Positions 11,638 through 26,226 of a DNA stretch of 64,000 nucleotides are shown here, piece by piece. A program made the position numbers and the translations under genes. Every line of letters starts with the position of its first letter. The first letter of the stretch is position 1. Below the pieces are notes generated by a model that was not told the DNA's origin, searched no databases, and saw nothing but the letters and a program-made list of their open reading frames with translations. This DNA comes from Halocaridina rubra. Its lineage: Eukaryota; Arthropoda; Malacostraca; Decapoda; Atyidae. The DNA lies in contig JAXCGZ010003869.1 in assembly GCA_037179515.1 (NCBI GenBank), forward strand, positions 57,501 to 121,500. The letters are read 5' to 3'.

Positions 11638-12496
11638 TAAGACTTCGGTTGATGCTTTAATTGTTTACAGTTTTATGCAGAACTCAAGAGATAACATTTG
11701 TGTTTTTCATTAGATCCAGTGTGTATAGATGACGTATTAAAAAGGTATTTGCATACCCTGATATTTTTTTTATAATGAGAAATGAATAGATTCTAGAGGA
11801 AAGACGAGAACATTCACAGCCTCATACGTGAGGATTTTTATCCTTGGCTTTATTTTTAGTTTTTTTTCTTAGCAATACTTATATATTTGCCCTCTATTCT
11901 TCAGTGAGTTCAGAGGAATTTTCAGTTTGTCTGTGTGGTATTGGCACAGCTAATTTTCACAGCCACTTGATTATAACTACTTTGTAAGATTCTGAAGAAT
12001 GGCGTCAACTGAGTATCTACAGATACTCGCTCAGTATGGAAATAGAGACAGTAAGAGTAAAAAAAAAAAAAGTACCAGCTAGAGCACTCATGCTTGATGG
12101 AAGCCATAATTATCATGATTACAAGCACAGCAGTTAGCTAAGACATCTAGAATCTGAATTCCAGATTAAAACTTAGAACGAGGGTCTGCCCCTCTCTTTT
12201 TTCTCTTACTTTATTTGATTATCGTGTTTTTCCCTCCAGTACCGTTATATCTGTAATCCCCTCCCTTTTTTCCCCTCCTATCCTATCCCATCCTTAAAAA
12301 AAAAAAAAAAAAAAAAAAGCACAACAACATAAATATATAACCCCTACCAAAGACTCCCTAAGTTTTACTCCCTATTGTGGTTAGCACAGGTTTTCAGTGC
12401 CAGAATCTTTTGACGATAAGAAAAACAAGGTAGTGGTATCTCTCACACGTGATTAGTCTCTGCCAACTCAATAAACTTATCGAGCACACCCTTTGA

Positions 12497-12664
12497 TGTA
12501 ATCACCTAGTTTTTCTTACGGGAAAGAGCCCTATGCTCGTAACTCCCCGTGATAATTGAAAGGGTTAAACCCCAACAACACTTGGTGTTCCCAGGCGGTC
12601 ACCCATCCAAGTATTGACCAGACCCAACGTTGCTTCGCTGATTACACGAGAAGCAGTGAAAATA
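12497..12664 (-). repeat. 5S-rRNA-derived SINE with a LINE A tail
   Basis: The minus strand begins with sequence matching the internal and 3' part of 5S rRNA: GAAGCAACGTTGGGTCTGGT (box A position), ACTTGGATGGGTGACCGCC (intermediate element and box C) and TGGGAACACCAAGTGTTG. A short linker follows, then GTTACGAGCATAGGGCTC and TTTCCCGTAA-AACTAGGTGATTAC. That matches the 3' tail of LINE A at about 10850-10910. The 5S part is too diverged, and lacks the 5' stem, to be a working rRNA gene. Confidence 0.85.
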
Positions 12665-13634
12665 ATATTCCCAGGAATTGAAATAACCTTCCCACAATTT
12701 TCATGTAAGGAAAAATGGAATTCTCTGTAGGACTGCTCATTTTTATTTTTTACTCTTTTCTGGCGTTTGTTTTTCATTATTCGTTATTCCTTTGTTCATA
12801 TTGATTTTTTCCACGGTGCAAGTTTTATCTGTTTTATATTAAGGATGGGCTTTGGCACTCCATCTGAACGGTCGCTAGCTCCCTCGTCATTGCCCATAGA
12901 GCAAAGTAATCCACGTATTGTTTCTTTTTTTGATGTTGGCTATCTCTCAATGGGGGAAACAGCCAAGGTAGATGGATAGTTATTACCCGTAATTTTTACA
13001 CCTGCCATGTATAACTATCTGCTCTGCCTCGTTTATCACAAAATGCTCTTGCGTAATTCCCTTGGCATATTCATCAATTTTTTTAATTATCATAATTATC
13101 CATCAATATCCTCAATCTTTGTCATGCACATTTCTTTCCAGCATACAGTAATATTTCCGGGAATACACTTTACATTAACTGAATTCTATACTCTAGTCAA
13201 AAGAAAAAAAATACTGAAGTATCATCACAGTTGTTAGCGGTTCCATTATCACCGCAAGCATTTGTCACCACACACCAAGAACTAAAAGCCTTTATTACCT
13301 ATTTAATTAATTACCGTCACAAGTATTAGGAATTTCCCACCGGGATTTTTCTCCGCGAATCAAGAATTTCTTTTATCACTGCTGTAATTATCATCACGAA
13401 TATTAACAACTCCATTATCACCAACGGCATTATCACAACCACCAACAACAACCATCACCATTAACAACCCCATTTTCATCATAGCGTGTGGGGGGGGGGC
13501 GGTGCAGACCAACTCCGTCACGCACTACACCCCCCCAGATCGATGAACGGCCAAGACGTTGTTCCCTGCTCTCTCTCTCTCTCTTCCTGCTGCAGAAACA
13601 ACAGCAGTGTTACTATGACTTATAAATCAAATTT

Positions 13635-13948
<314 letters not shown>

Positions 13949-13974
13949 GGTTGGCCCATGACACAGCCGCCCGT

Positions 13975-14255
13975 TGAGATACTACAGCTGAATGTTTTTT
14001 GAACTTGAATAGGACTGTCCAGGAGAGTTCGATGTTAAGTCTTCCTTCGGTTACAGTTCTTTTTCTATGCTTACATCAACACTGAATATTCTTGGATATT
14101 CATTATATCTCTTGTTATCCCTTCACATCTGACAAGTCATTACATTCTCCATTTCTGTTTCTCTTTACTTTGTGTATTCTTCGTGCCCAGACCTGATGAG
14201 GGCGGTTTTATTTTTTTTTATTTTTTGGCCCGTTCTGGTGTCACAATCATAAAAA
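13975..14255 (+). repeat. LINE B-like 3' tail region, copy 2 (opposite orientation)
   Basis: Reverse complement of the 3436-3725 repeat with scattered differences. Shared landmarks are CTTCCTTCGGTTACAGTTC, ACACTGAATATTCTTGGATA and CTTCACATCTGACAAGTCAT, ending in GGTGTCACAATCATAAAA. The two copies are 10.5 kb apart. Confidence 0.7.
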
Positions 14256-14626
14256 AAAAAATATATGCGCACACACACCATACATTAAAACAGACATGAC
14301 CATGCTTGAGAGCACAAAAAAATAATGATCACTTAATTAAAGTGTGTCATAAAAAGTATGATCACAACCGGTGTGTGTTCATTGAACATACTTTTTGTTG
14401 CGCTTTTTAATTAATTGTTCATTATTATTTTAATGTGTTCAGAATTATGGGTCATGTCTGATCTCGTGCACAGTATGTTGTCATGAAGTAATTGCTTCAT
14501 CTAGTGACCGTATGTTTTCAACCTTGGGATAGCATAAAAGAAGAAAAGCAAAACAAAAACTATAGTTGTTTAGGCTAATATCTTTAATGATGTCTTAAAT
14601 ACGACTTTAATTTAATTTAATTTTTT

Positions 14627-14895
14627 TTTGCGTGAGAGCCGTGGGATTATGGTTGGATACCCTTCCTAAAGCACCGTAGTGGGCTCGAACGCACATCAAC
14701 CACTTTCCGCCTCGCGCTCTCTGCCACTGATCTACCAAGGCTCCTAAAAAGCACCGATATGTGAGTCAAAATTAGTACCCATGTTGGGGCCGAGGATTAA
14801 AGCTGGATGCCCTACCTAACGCCATGCGGTGGAATCGAACCCGCTTAATCGCTTTCTGACTTGCGTGTTTTACGGCTAAGCTAGCACGGACCCAG
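14627..14895 (-). repeat. Two tandem tRNA-derived SINE units
   Basis: Unit 1 (about 14627-14745): the reverse complement has TTGGTAGATCAGTGGCAGAG and TGCGTTCGAGCCCACTACGG. Unit 2 (about 14775-14895): TGCTAGCTTAGCCGTAAAAC and GGGTTCGATTCCACCGCAT. Both share a body motif (plus strand GGTTGGATACCCTTCCTAA and GCTGGATGCCCTACCTAA). Each head has A- and B-box-like parts. Confidence 0.65.
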
Positions 14896-14999
14896 TAATA
14901 ATAATAATAATATTAATAATAATACATCTACGTATATGTATATATCCATATGCAAGAACAATAATCTTATTAGAGGGGCGGCGGAATCAAAGCAAAGCT

Positions 15000-15430
15000 T
15001 TGCCTCTGTGGGAGGGAAATATAATCAAGGGGAATCCCTCTCTTTTCGCTCCACCCCATTACTCGACTTACAAAAGTTTATTCATGTACCCCAACCCATG
15101 GAAAGAAAGAGGAAAATGCAGAGTAAGAGAGAATGAACTATAGGAGGCAGAGGCTGCTCAGCTCCTCACCTGGATTGAAGCCACCCAATTCCAAGATGGA
15201 AAAATTACTTTTTCGAGTATGAGTAAAAGAAAGAATATGGGAGGCAGAGGCTGCTCCTCTTACCTGTACTGAACCTAACTCAATTCAAATATAGAAAGAA
15301 ATAGTAGAGAAGACAGAGGCAAAGATTTTTCATCTCTCACTTGGATTGAACCCAACCTATTCCAAGAACGAAAAAGGCACTGTATAGTTAAGAAGAGAGA
15401 ATGACCTATGGGAGACAGAGTAACATTTTG
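15000..15430 (+). repeat. Degenerate tandem repeat, unit about 90-105 bp
   Basis: Three to four imperfect units share GGGAGGCAGAGGCTGCTC, CACCTGGATTGAA-CCA-CC and CAATTCCAAGA-GG-AAAA. The first unit near 15000 is less clear. Confidence 0.65.
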
Positions 15431-15733
15431 ATTCTTTTTTTCCAAAGTTGGCGTTTCCCTGACAAAGCGACGATTTGGATGCGACTTTCCTAAAAGCTAT
15501 TTTTTTTGTGTGATGTGCCTGTATGTATTCATTTGCATATATGTTTACTTTGCTCGTTTATTTTGCGTATTTGTACTTATTCCGTTTTAATCAGTATGAT
15601 TTAAAGTGTGACATTCCACTTAATGTTTAGACTTCACTGGCCATTGCAACCATCTGATTATATAGTTGTTTTGCCAAGGTTCTGATACTGATGTACGAGG
15701 CGCCATGAATTTCTAGTTTACTGAAATCAAATT

Positions 15734-15736
<3 letters not shown>

Positions 15737-15782
<46 letters not shown>

Positions 15783-15864
15783 TTAATAAGTGCTGAAGTA
15801 TTTTCTCTATCTTTGATATCAGTTCAGTCAGTCATCGAACTGAATCAATATTACATTGGTTTTC

Positions 15865-15936
<72 letters not shown>
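15737..15936. repeat. (CT)n and (GA)n tracts facing each other
   Basis: (CT)n about 15737-15782 and (GA)n 15869-15936, complementary tracts about 90 bases apart. Confidence 0.95.
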
Positions 15937-15938
<2 letters not shown>

Positions 15939-16179
15939 CTCGGTATTTAGATGGGGGAGGTGCTACCGGGCGTTTCTTGCAGTTATCAGCATGGAAGGCA
16001 GATCTCAATCTGATCAGTATTGAGTAGATTTCTAGGAGGCCGATGGCATCTCTTTGTGTTACGCTCCCACTCTCTCTCCCCTGCCTACCTCTTGACTTCC
16101 TCTCTTCCTCCGCCATTTTCCTCGGATGAGAGCATCTCGCGCCATCTCCCTGGTCGGAACCGTTGAATTGCATAATATT

Positions 16180-16950
16180 TTTTGTTTGAATAATGCCCGT
16201 GCACGCATCGTTAAGAAGATCACATCTGCATAGAGCATGACACTTCGATATGTGCTCTACGTTATTTGAAATTTGTATGATCTCGTTATGATGTTTAAAT
16301 CACTACTTTTAACTAGCATATCTATTATACCTAGGCTGAGTAAAGGAATCTAGAATGAATTGACTGAATGTCTTTTCCTGTTTCAAGCACTGATTAATTA
16401 TACAGCTTTAGTCAATACTCGCTATAGTAAGGGGTCGAATATCAGGATAAATGTGCATTATCATCCTGCATTGATTTTTTATCAAGATTTTTGACTTGGC
16501 TAACGAAAGATATTGTACATTATCGTATCTCTGCCATTCCAGAACTCCGGAAGCCACCAAGGGAAGGGTTTCTGCTCGCTCTCCGGAACTAATTGTCGTC
16601 ATAACCACTGACGGAGAAACGTTAGAATCCTGCACTCTTAGAGATTTTTTTTTTTTTTTTTTTTTGCAGAGAAGGGAAAGGAGAGATGGCTTTCTCTGCA
16701 CTCTACGAAGTGAAGGAAGGTTAAAAATTCGAATATTCCCTCCAATGAAGAGATTAGATATTCTTTAGAAAACAACTATTTTTAACTCTGTTGTTTTAAT
16801 TGGTCGGGACTCGTACGAACCATTTTGAGATGACTTCAATTTTTTTTTTTGTAAGTATATAGAACATTATTACAACTTATTCATGAAGAAGAGATAAACT
16901 CCACTTTATAATACTGTAGTGTACAATCTTATTCTTGTGGGGAGATTGAA
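16180..16950. other. No gene recognised
   Basis: Short frames only, some containing T or A runs. No family recognised on either strand. Confidence 0.5.
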
Positions 16951-16959
16951 TGAAAGTGG

Positions 16960-17290
16960 CAAACTGGGGCGGGCCAAAAAAATTGCCCTCATCGGACCCG
17001 GACGCATTTAAGAAGAAAAAAAAAAGCAGCTTGAGGAGAGTAGTCAAAGTAATAGACCTAGAAATATGGCAGGATTAGGCCTTGAGATGATGATAGATTA
17101 GCTTTTTGAAAGGTCATAAGAGTTAGGGAAGACAGAAGGGAGAGGAGAGTTCCAGAGTCTGGAAGTGGAGGGTTAGCAGCAATCACTGGACCGACCATTA
17201 CGCAAGCTACAAATCTCCACACAGTTCCTGTGCGACGAACCCGCTTGGCATCAGTATTTTTAACCAGTGCCACTTTATTTTGTATACATG
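16960..17290 (-). pseudogene. LINE family B, 3'-terminal fragment
   Basis: On the plus strand it has the same order of motifs as the other LINE B 3' ends: CCCTCATCGGACCCGG, GGCAGGATTAGGCC, GAGAGTTCCAGAGTCTGG and GCTACAAATCTCCACACAG. On the minus strand the end of the RT C-terminal domain can be read (LPDSGTLLSLLSSL). Heavily 5'-truncated. Confidence 0.75.
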
Positions 17291-17769
17291 CCGAATGTTA
17301 TCTACTTTAGAATGGCTCACCTGAAGTATGTGATTTTCAAGTTGGAAAAGTGATGTGTTAACATTTACCTAACCTAACCCACTACTGACTTAATCCATAT
17401 TGAGGACTTGCGAATGATTTCTGATCTGCTTATAATAATGCACCGTAATTACAATTAATATTTTTGTTTACTATTCCTAAAGCGCATATGACACGAAGTA
17501 AATTTGCGCTCTTAGATTGCACACACGCGCATGAAAAATTATGGGACCTCATGAAGAATCGGGACCTGACTCTACACAAAATATTGAATTATAGAATAAT
17601 TTAATAAAAAAAAAATAACTTAACCTAACCGAAGAATTAAGACCTATACAAATTTCAGGTCCTAATTCTTCATAAGCCCTGAATTATATTTGTAGATTTT
17701 ACTCCTACGTAGCGCTCCGTGAAACAATGTACTCTATGGTTTTGGTTTCAACCATGTAACATTCTTTGC

Positions 17770-17896
<127 letters not shown>

Positions 17897-18798
17897 GTTG
17901 ATTTATGAATACTGTTTCATAGCAAAATCGTGATTAGGGAAGAAATGGAAAAAAATAGAAATAATTATATCCACAGTTAATTATACTACGTAGGCTACCC
18001 TAGATTTTGGGGCTTTTTGGGTGCGCGGGTGTTGGTAGATAATCGGGATGATTAAACTCTGGTTTCCACCAGAAAGAGAGGTCTTGATCCTGAGGAACGT
18101 TTCGAGTTTTGCTATTCTGGTTCATCCTTTATATTTTTTTTTTCACCCCAGCCCTTTCTAAAGGTTTTTGAAAGTAGCTTTTTTATCGTCAACAGTCTGG
18201 CTTGACTCTTTCTACATTGTCAGTTCCCTAATGTGTTTCTCATAAGGCTGTATTCTTTATTTCGTTACTGATGTCTTGGAACATGGAATAGAGCCTTACT
18301 ATTTTGAAAGCATTTGACTAGTGTGAAGAGTTTTGTTGGTCATAGTATTGCTCTTCAAATTACATCCGCTCTCTCTCTCTCTCTCTCTCGTTTTGGATAA
18401 TTTTGAAGTGCTCTTGGGGTGTGCTGTGAGCTTTGGTGTCCAACAGGGTAATATTCAGTCTTCCTTTAATTATTTGAATATTAAATGTCTAATATTTCGG
18501 ATACTCAAGTTATGGATTATACATTAGTGAACAGGGATTTTAAGTTTAGTTATATTCTGTTGATAAATTCTATCTTTGCATAGAAAATTTGCATCGCCAA
18601 TAATCTGGAAGCCTTTTTTACACAACCATTTCCGTTTTTTTTTTTTTTTACTTTAGAATAGCTTTCAACTATATTATCTTTACATGCGGATTGGCTCCCT
18701 TTCAGTTCAGCATTTAGAAATGATTGACTAGATGGTACACCTTTCATTTCTGTTTTTAAATACGTGACTTTAACCTTACCTGCTTCGAAATGTTTTAC

Positions 18799-21200
<2,402 letters not shown>

Positions 21201-21211
21201 ATATACTTCAA

Positions 21212-23900
21212 CTTTTTTTTTGTAAGAGTGTGACACTGAGACATGTATGAAAATAGCCCTCTTCAGGCCAGGGCACGAGACACATTAAGACAAACAAAAA
21301 GTAGAAGGTTAAGGACAACACAGAAATAAGGAAATTATATACAGTAGGGAAGGGACAGGCTGAAAGACTACTCGAAGTAATAAGGGACTAGAGATAAGGC
21401 AGGATTAGGCCCTGATATGACGATAGATCTGCTTTTTGAAGGGAGATAAGTTGTAAGAATTATAAAGACAGAAGGAGGAAGAGAGTTCCAGAGTCTGGAG
21501 GTAGATGTGAGGAAACAGTTGCTGCACCGACCAGTCTGCGAGGTACAAATCTCCACACAGCACCTGTGAGACAAGGCTGCTTGGCAATTATTATGTGGCC
21601 TTGGCAGTGGGGGAGGGATGCAACTCATCAGAGCAGCTATGGAAATAGTAGTGACGGAAAAGAGAAAGGGATGATATCTTATGGCGAAGGGAAAGAGAAT
21701 TCAGATTAAAAGTAATAGAAGGGTCATTAATGAGTCTGATTGCCTTAGATTCAACCCTGTCAAGGAGATAAGTTATTTGAAGAATTCCCAGATGTGTGAA
21801 CAGTATTCTAAGCAGGACGGATAACACCTTTATAGATTTTAAGTATATGGTGAGAGGAAAACTAATGCCAAAATCAAAACAGTCCCTAATTTTTTGGATG
21901 CATATTCAGAAATTTGGATTATATGACAAGTTAGAGGTTATCTGGATTCCTAATATGTTGATAAAATTAAGACGGTAAATTTCTTTAGTTTCAAAGAAAA
22001 TAGGGTTAATCAGGAGGAGAAAATAAAGAGATCCCCAGAAACTGTCTTGGAGGCCTTAAATTTAACAAAATTTTGGGTTCTCCACTCAGATACCCTCTGC
22101 AAATCCGAGTTAAGAGTAGAAGAAATAGTGATACGAGACTGATTATGAGTAGCAAATGAAGGTTGTGAAGAGAATGGAGAGGAAAAATGATGAGTAGAAT
22201 CATCGGCAAAGGGGTGGAGAAGAGAGGAGGAAGGGGACCAAAGAAGATCGTTCATGAAGAAAAGGAACAGAGCCCTGTGGAATACCACTGGTAACAGGGA
22301 ATGAGCTAGATGTTGCATCATCAACAACTACAGATAGTAAATGGTCCGAAAGAAAACTGGAAATCAGAGAACAGAGAGAAGGGGTAAAACCATAAACAGG
22401 GAGGCCAATAGAGCCTTGTCCCAGACTGTCAAAAGCCCTAGAGATATTAAGGGCAACGACAAAGGATTTGCCATAGTTCCTCAAAGAAAATAACTACACA
22501 TGTGTAAGGTAGAACAGGTCACCAGTGGATATTGCATTGTGGAAGCTGTACTATTGATTGGAGATGAGCAATTTAGACTCAAGACTTTTGAAGAACTTAG
22601 AATTGAGCATAGATTTGAATACTTTAGCGATAGCTGGGGTTAGTCCAATAGGTCGGTAGGTGGAAGGAATAGAGCAGTCACTCTTCTTAGGAATAGGCTG
22701 AACTAGAGCTTGCTTCCAAGATGAAGGATAGACATTGTTGATAGAATGAGGTGGTAAAGACGGCAAAGCTCGGGAGCCAGTTCATCTGCAAACTCCTTAA
22801 GGATCCTTGCAGGGATACCATTGGATCTGGATGCCTTATTCATCTTTTGAGAGCAAAGAACCTTATTGAGTTTGCGTGAAGAACAAGGGAGGGCAGAGGG
22901 TTAGAGAGGGGTCAAGTACGAGGAACAGGTGCACTGGAATCGTTTACAGAAAAATGAGAGCCAAAGAGAGTGGCTTTGTCATTGGGAGACTAAGCTATGG
23001 AACCATTAGAATGAATGAGAGGGGGAATGCTTGAGTTACAGAAGTTTTTGGAGAGGTTTTTGGCTAAGGACCAGAAGCATTTGTCATTGGGAGAGGAGTT
23101 AAGGCCATCAACATTAATTTTAAAGAAGGATGCTGTAGAGTCATAGCTACAATAAGAGCAGAGCAAGTTATATCAGGAGATGCTTGGTATGACCAATGTG
23201 CCCGATTCCTGGCCTGAATACGCATGGAGCAGGCATAGTCAATCCAAGGACTAGGGGGAGAAAAAGTTTCTATAGAGGAGGGGATAGACACCTCCATTCC
23301 CGAGGTTATGATCCCGGCAACTTTTAGGGCTAACTGACCAGGGTTGTGGGTCCGAAAGCAGTAGTCAGGCCATGGAAAATCAGAGGGAGTTACGCAAATC
23401 ATTGCTTGGGTATGCTTAAAGTGCCAAAGGCTGTGCTGAGTAGGAGGAATTATTGAATGGGGAGCGAGAATGGAAGAGCTTGAGATCACAGAGTGGTCAG
23501 ATTTGCCAATTGGGGAAAACATAGAATAATAGTAAATTGAAGTATTAGAAGTAAGAAATAAGTCAAGAGTGTTAACTGCATGTTCGTGGCGATTGGGAAC
23601 ATGAGTAGGATGTTTGATGATCTGCTCCAGATCATGAGTAATAGAGAAAGCAAGGGCTTCACTTCCTCCCTCATCAGTGAGAGAAAAAGTAAGCCACTTA
23701 CTGTGATGTACATTGAAGTCCCCAATTAGAAAACTTCAGTATGTGGGTGAGAAGATACCAAGGATTCATGGTAAGAGGACAGATATTAAAAAAAATGACA
23801 CAGAGTCAGTGGAGTTATGAAAACAGTAGCAGAAGCAGAGAAATATAGTAGTAGTAGAGAGATAGATCTTCTGCTAGGTAACATCAGAGTCAGGAGATTC
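21212..23900 (-). pseudogene. LINE family B, antisense, inserted into LINE A
   Basis: Minus-strand order: endonuclease pieces (GDFNVHHSKWLTFSLTDEGG near 23690 and SPIGKSDHSVISSSS near 23520), a linker, then reverse transcriptase: PSSWKQALVQPIPKKSDCS, FVVALNISRAFDS, SGIPQGSV and a FADDS catalytic box near 22230. The C-terminal end is RLWNSLPPSVF near 21480. Many frameshifts and an 80-base scale loss in the PQGS region mark it as dead. It ends in an A-tail (plus-strand T run 21213-21221). It resembles R1/Jockey/CR1-clade elements; the clade is not resolved. Confidence 0.85.
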
Positions 23901-25225
23901 AAGGTCCATGAGTCTTGCAGTAAGAACCTTTCACTTACAAACAACGCTTTCCCTTCTCCATACCTCTCAGTTCTCATTATTCTGAAACCTCTGGAAAAAG
24001 CTGTAAACTATACTATTTAGTTCTTCACTTGATTTTATCTCTGTGACGGCTATTGTATATACCTTCCTGTCGTGATTCCTATCCTTTCTTCTTCTGCCTT
24101 ACTGACTAGCTCAGCAACTTGAATTCACAGTAACCTTAATATTGTTATATACCTTAGTTTCCTTACATTTTCTTCATCACCCCTTTGATTGGAGAAATCT
24201 TGAAAAAAAAAATTCTCATCTCCTTTTCATATTTCCCTTATTTCAGTTTACAGCTTCCTGTAACCAAGTTTTATGTTTTTCCATCCCTTTCTATGTTCTT
24301 TAAGGTCGAATGAACATTCCTGTATTCTTGACTGTATTATATATTATTTGCTGTCTACAGTTATTCTTTACATATGTTTTCTCTAACTAAGGTTATCTTC
24401 ATTATTCTTGACATTCCCTCTCCAGTTTACTTACCACATCAATGAATGTATACAATATTATCTGGACCACATAATACTCCCAAGATTCCTTATCAGCTCT
24501 AAAACTGTAGTTTTATTATATTCTTGACTCCCTTGCCATGTTGCCTCACATATGCCTGAGATTATAACTGACTTCTCTTTATTAAGTACCTGTTTGATCA
24601 AAGGGCCTACTCTCTAAATCTTACCATCTTTCATGTTTTCTATTACATATTCCTTGTAATCAGCCATATCCACATATTCCAGTACCATTTCTTTCACTGC
24701 CATTTCTTTTTACTGCATCTGCAACATTTTTGTAGTATTCTGATGGTCTGTCAGCTCCAACAAATCTCTTTTAAGCTCTTTAGTATTTAACTTTTTTGGA
24801 CTTTCCAATATGTTATATCATCTCTCAGAGCTTAGATATTTATTAGCATTCAGTTCCTTACAGCTATCACCCAACTCTTTGTTACTATCCTCTTGTTTGA
24901 AAATTCAAATTTCCAGATCCTTCTTTTCTCCTTTAAGCCTTTTTATTTTTTTTTTAAAGTCTTTTCTCCCTTTCTGATTTTATATATTTTTTCAGAGACA
25001 TCTATTTTACCTTTCTTCACTCTTAAGATTTTTTATTTCTTTCCGTGTTTTGCATATTCTCATCCAAACTTTAAAACTCCTGAAAGTTCTTTGAACTCTT
25101 TATCACTTCTGAATGGCTACACCTTCTCTTGGAGTCCCTCTCTTACTCCTTCCTTGGCCGTGGTGGGGGGGGACACATCTGTCTTTCTTGTAGGAGTCAT
25201 ATCTGGGACTGAATGTCTTTCAAAC
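23900..25225 (-). pseudogene. LINE family A, 5' half: coiled-coil ORF1 and start of endonuclease
   Basis: On the minus strand from about 25225, fragments of a Lys/Glu-rich, coiled-coil-like ORF1 can be read (MTPTRKTDVSPPTTAKEGVR near the start, then many Lys-Glu stretches). An endonuclease beginning follows near 23980 (FRIMRTERYGEG, then ARLMDLESPDSD). Frameshifts and stops are frequent. The reading matches the point where the copy resumes at 21200 after the LINE B insertion. The ORF1 assignment rests on position and composition only. Confidence 0.6.
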
Positions 25226-25303
25226 TAATCATTTTACACAGATTTACTTTAGCCTCTCAAGAATGGAAATTTAAATATTTTTTCCATAAATGTTGAGCTA
25301 GCA

Positions 25304-25670
25304 CAGTGGTTCTTAACCTTTTTTGCGTAGCACCCACTTTCAGGTATTTGCTTAGGCCAATGCCCCCCTTCATTTGGGAAGGACAGGAAATGTGAATAAA
25401 TTTATTTTATGTGGATACTAAAATAATTTTACTAAAGAAGTGTAAGATTTAAAACTTAAATTTTTTCAACATGCAGTCTTCAATGTTAAGCATTGTTTTA
25501 TTTAAGTAATATAACAGCCGTCATGTATAATAGAATTGCTATTAAAGGAAAAAAAATAATTTTATTATGTTAGCTTGCCGCCCCATCTCATTGTCCCCAA
25601 GAACTTATTACCCCCTTCATCAAGCCCACCGCTGCCCTTGGGGAGCTATCTCCCAGGTTAAGAACCACTG
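25304..25670. mobile_element. hAT-type MITE with 8-bp target duplication
   Basis: Termini CAGTGGTTCTTAACC and GGTTAAGAACCACTG are perfect 15-bp inverted repeats and match the CAGTGGTTCT consensus of hAT elements. The flanks AGCTAGCA (25296-25303) and ATCTAGCA (25671-25678) are an 8-bp target duplication with one change. The 367-bp interior is AT-rich and non-coding. Confidence 0.9.
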
Positions 25671-26226
25671 ATCTAGCAATACATTACTTGCTGTTCTGTT
25701 CACTCAGATGCCTCGTGAACTTAAGATAGCCTATCAGTCATGAGACTCTTGACAGCTCTTCACTGATAATTCCGTCCATTTAATCTCATACACCTTCTCA
25801 CTTTATATTTACCTTTAATAAGGGTAAATACCTATCCTAAGAAATTTCATAAACATGGGACTCACAACCAATGCAAGACGGCAGCACTCGCTCGCAGAGG
25901 ATAGATGGGAGATCTTTGTTCTTATTGTATTTATTATTTGGCTGTTGGTAATAACATAACAACATTCATATACACTCAGTTCGCTTTTTACACGTGTTTA
26001 AAATAGGCGAAATTGGAATAACGCCCCCAAAAATAATAGTATGAAACTGCAAAATACAGGAATAACCCCCCCCCAAGAAATTCGAAAAAAAAATTCTCAT
26101 TTTAGTAAATAATCAACTACCTCGGAGGCACTTTTCTGTTATACTGCCATGTGTTTCAGTGTCTCTTTACCCAGCATACTGCGTGGATATATCGCTTGTT
26201 CTAACTGTGTTTGTGTTAAGGTTTGT

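Noticed and set aside
12570..12664. Functional 5S rRNA gene
   Set aside because: The 5' third is missing, the sequence is diverged, no T-run terminator follows, and a LINE tail is attached.
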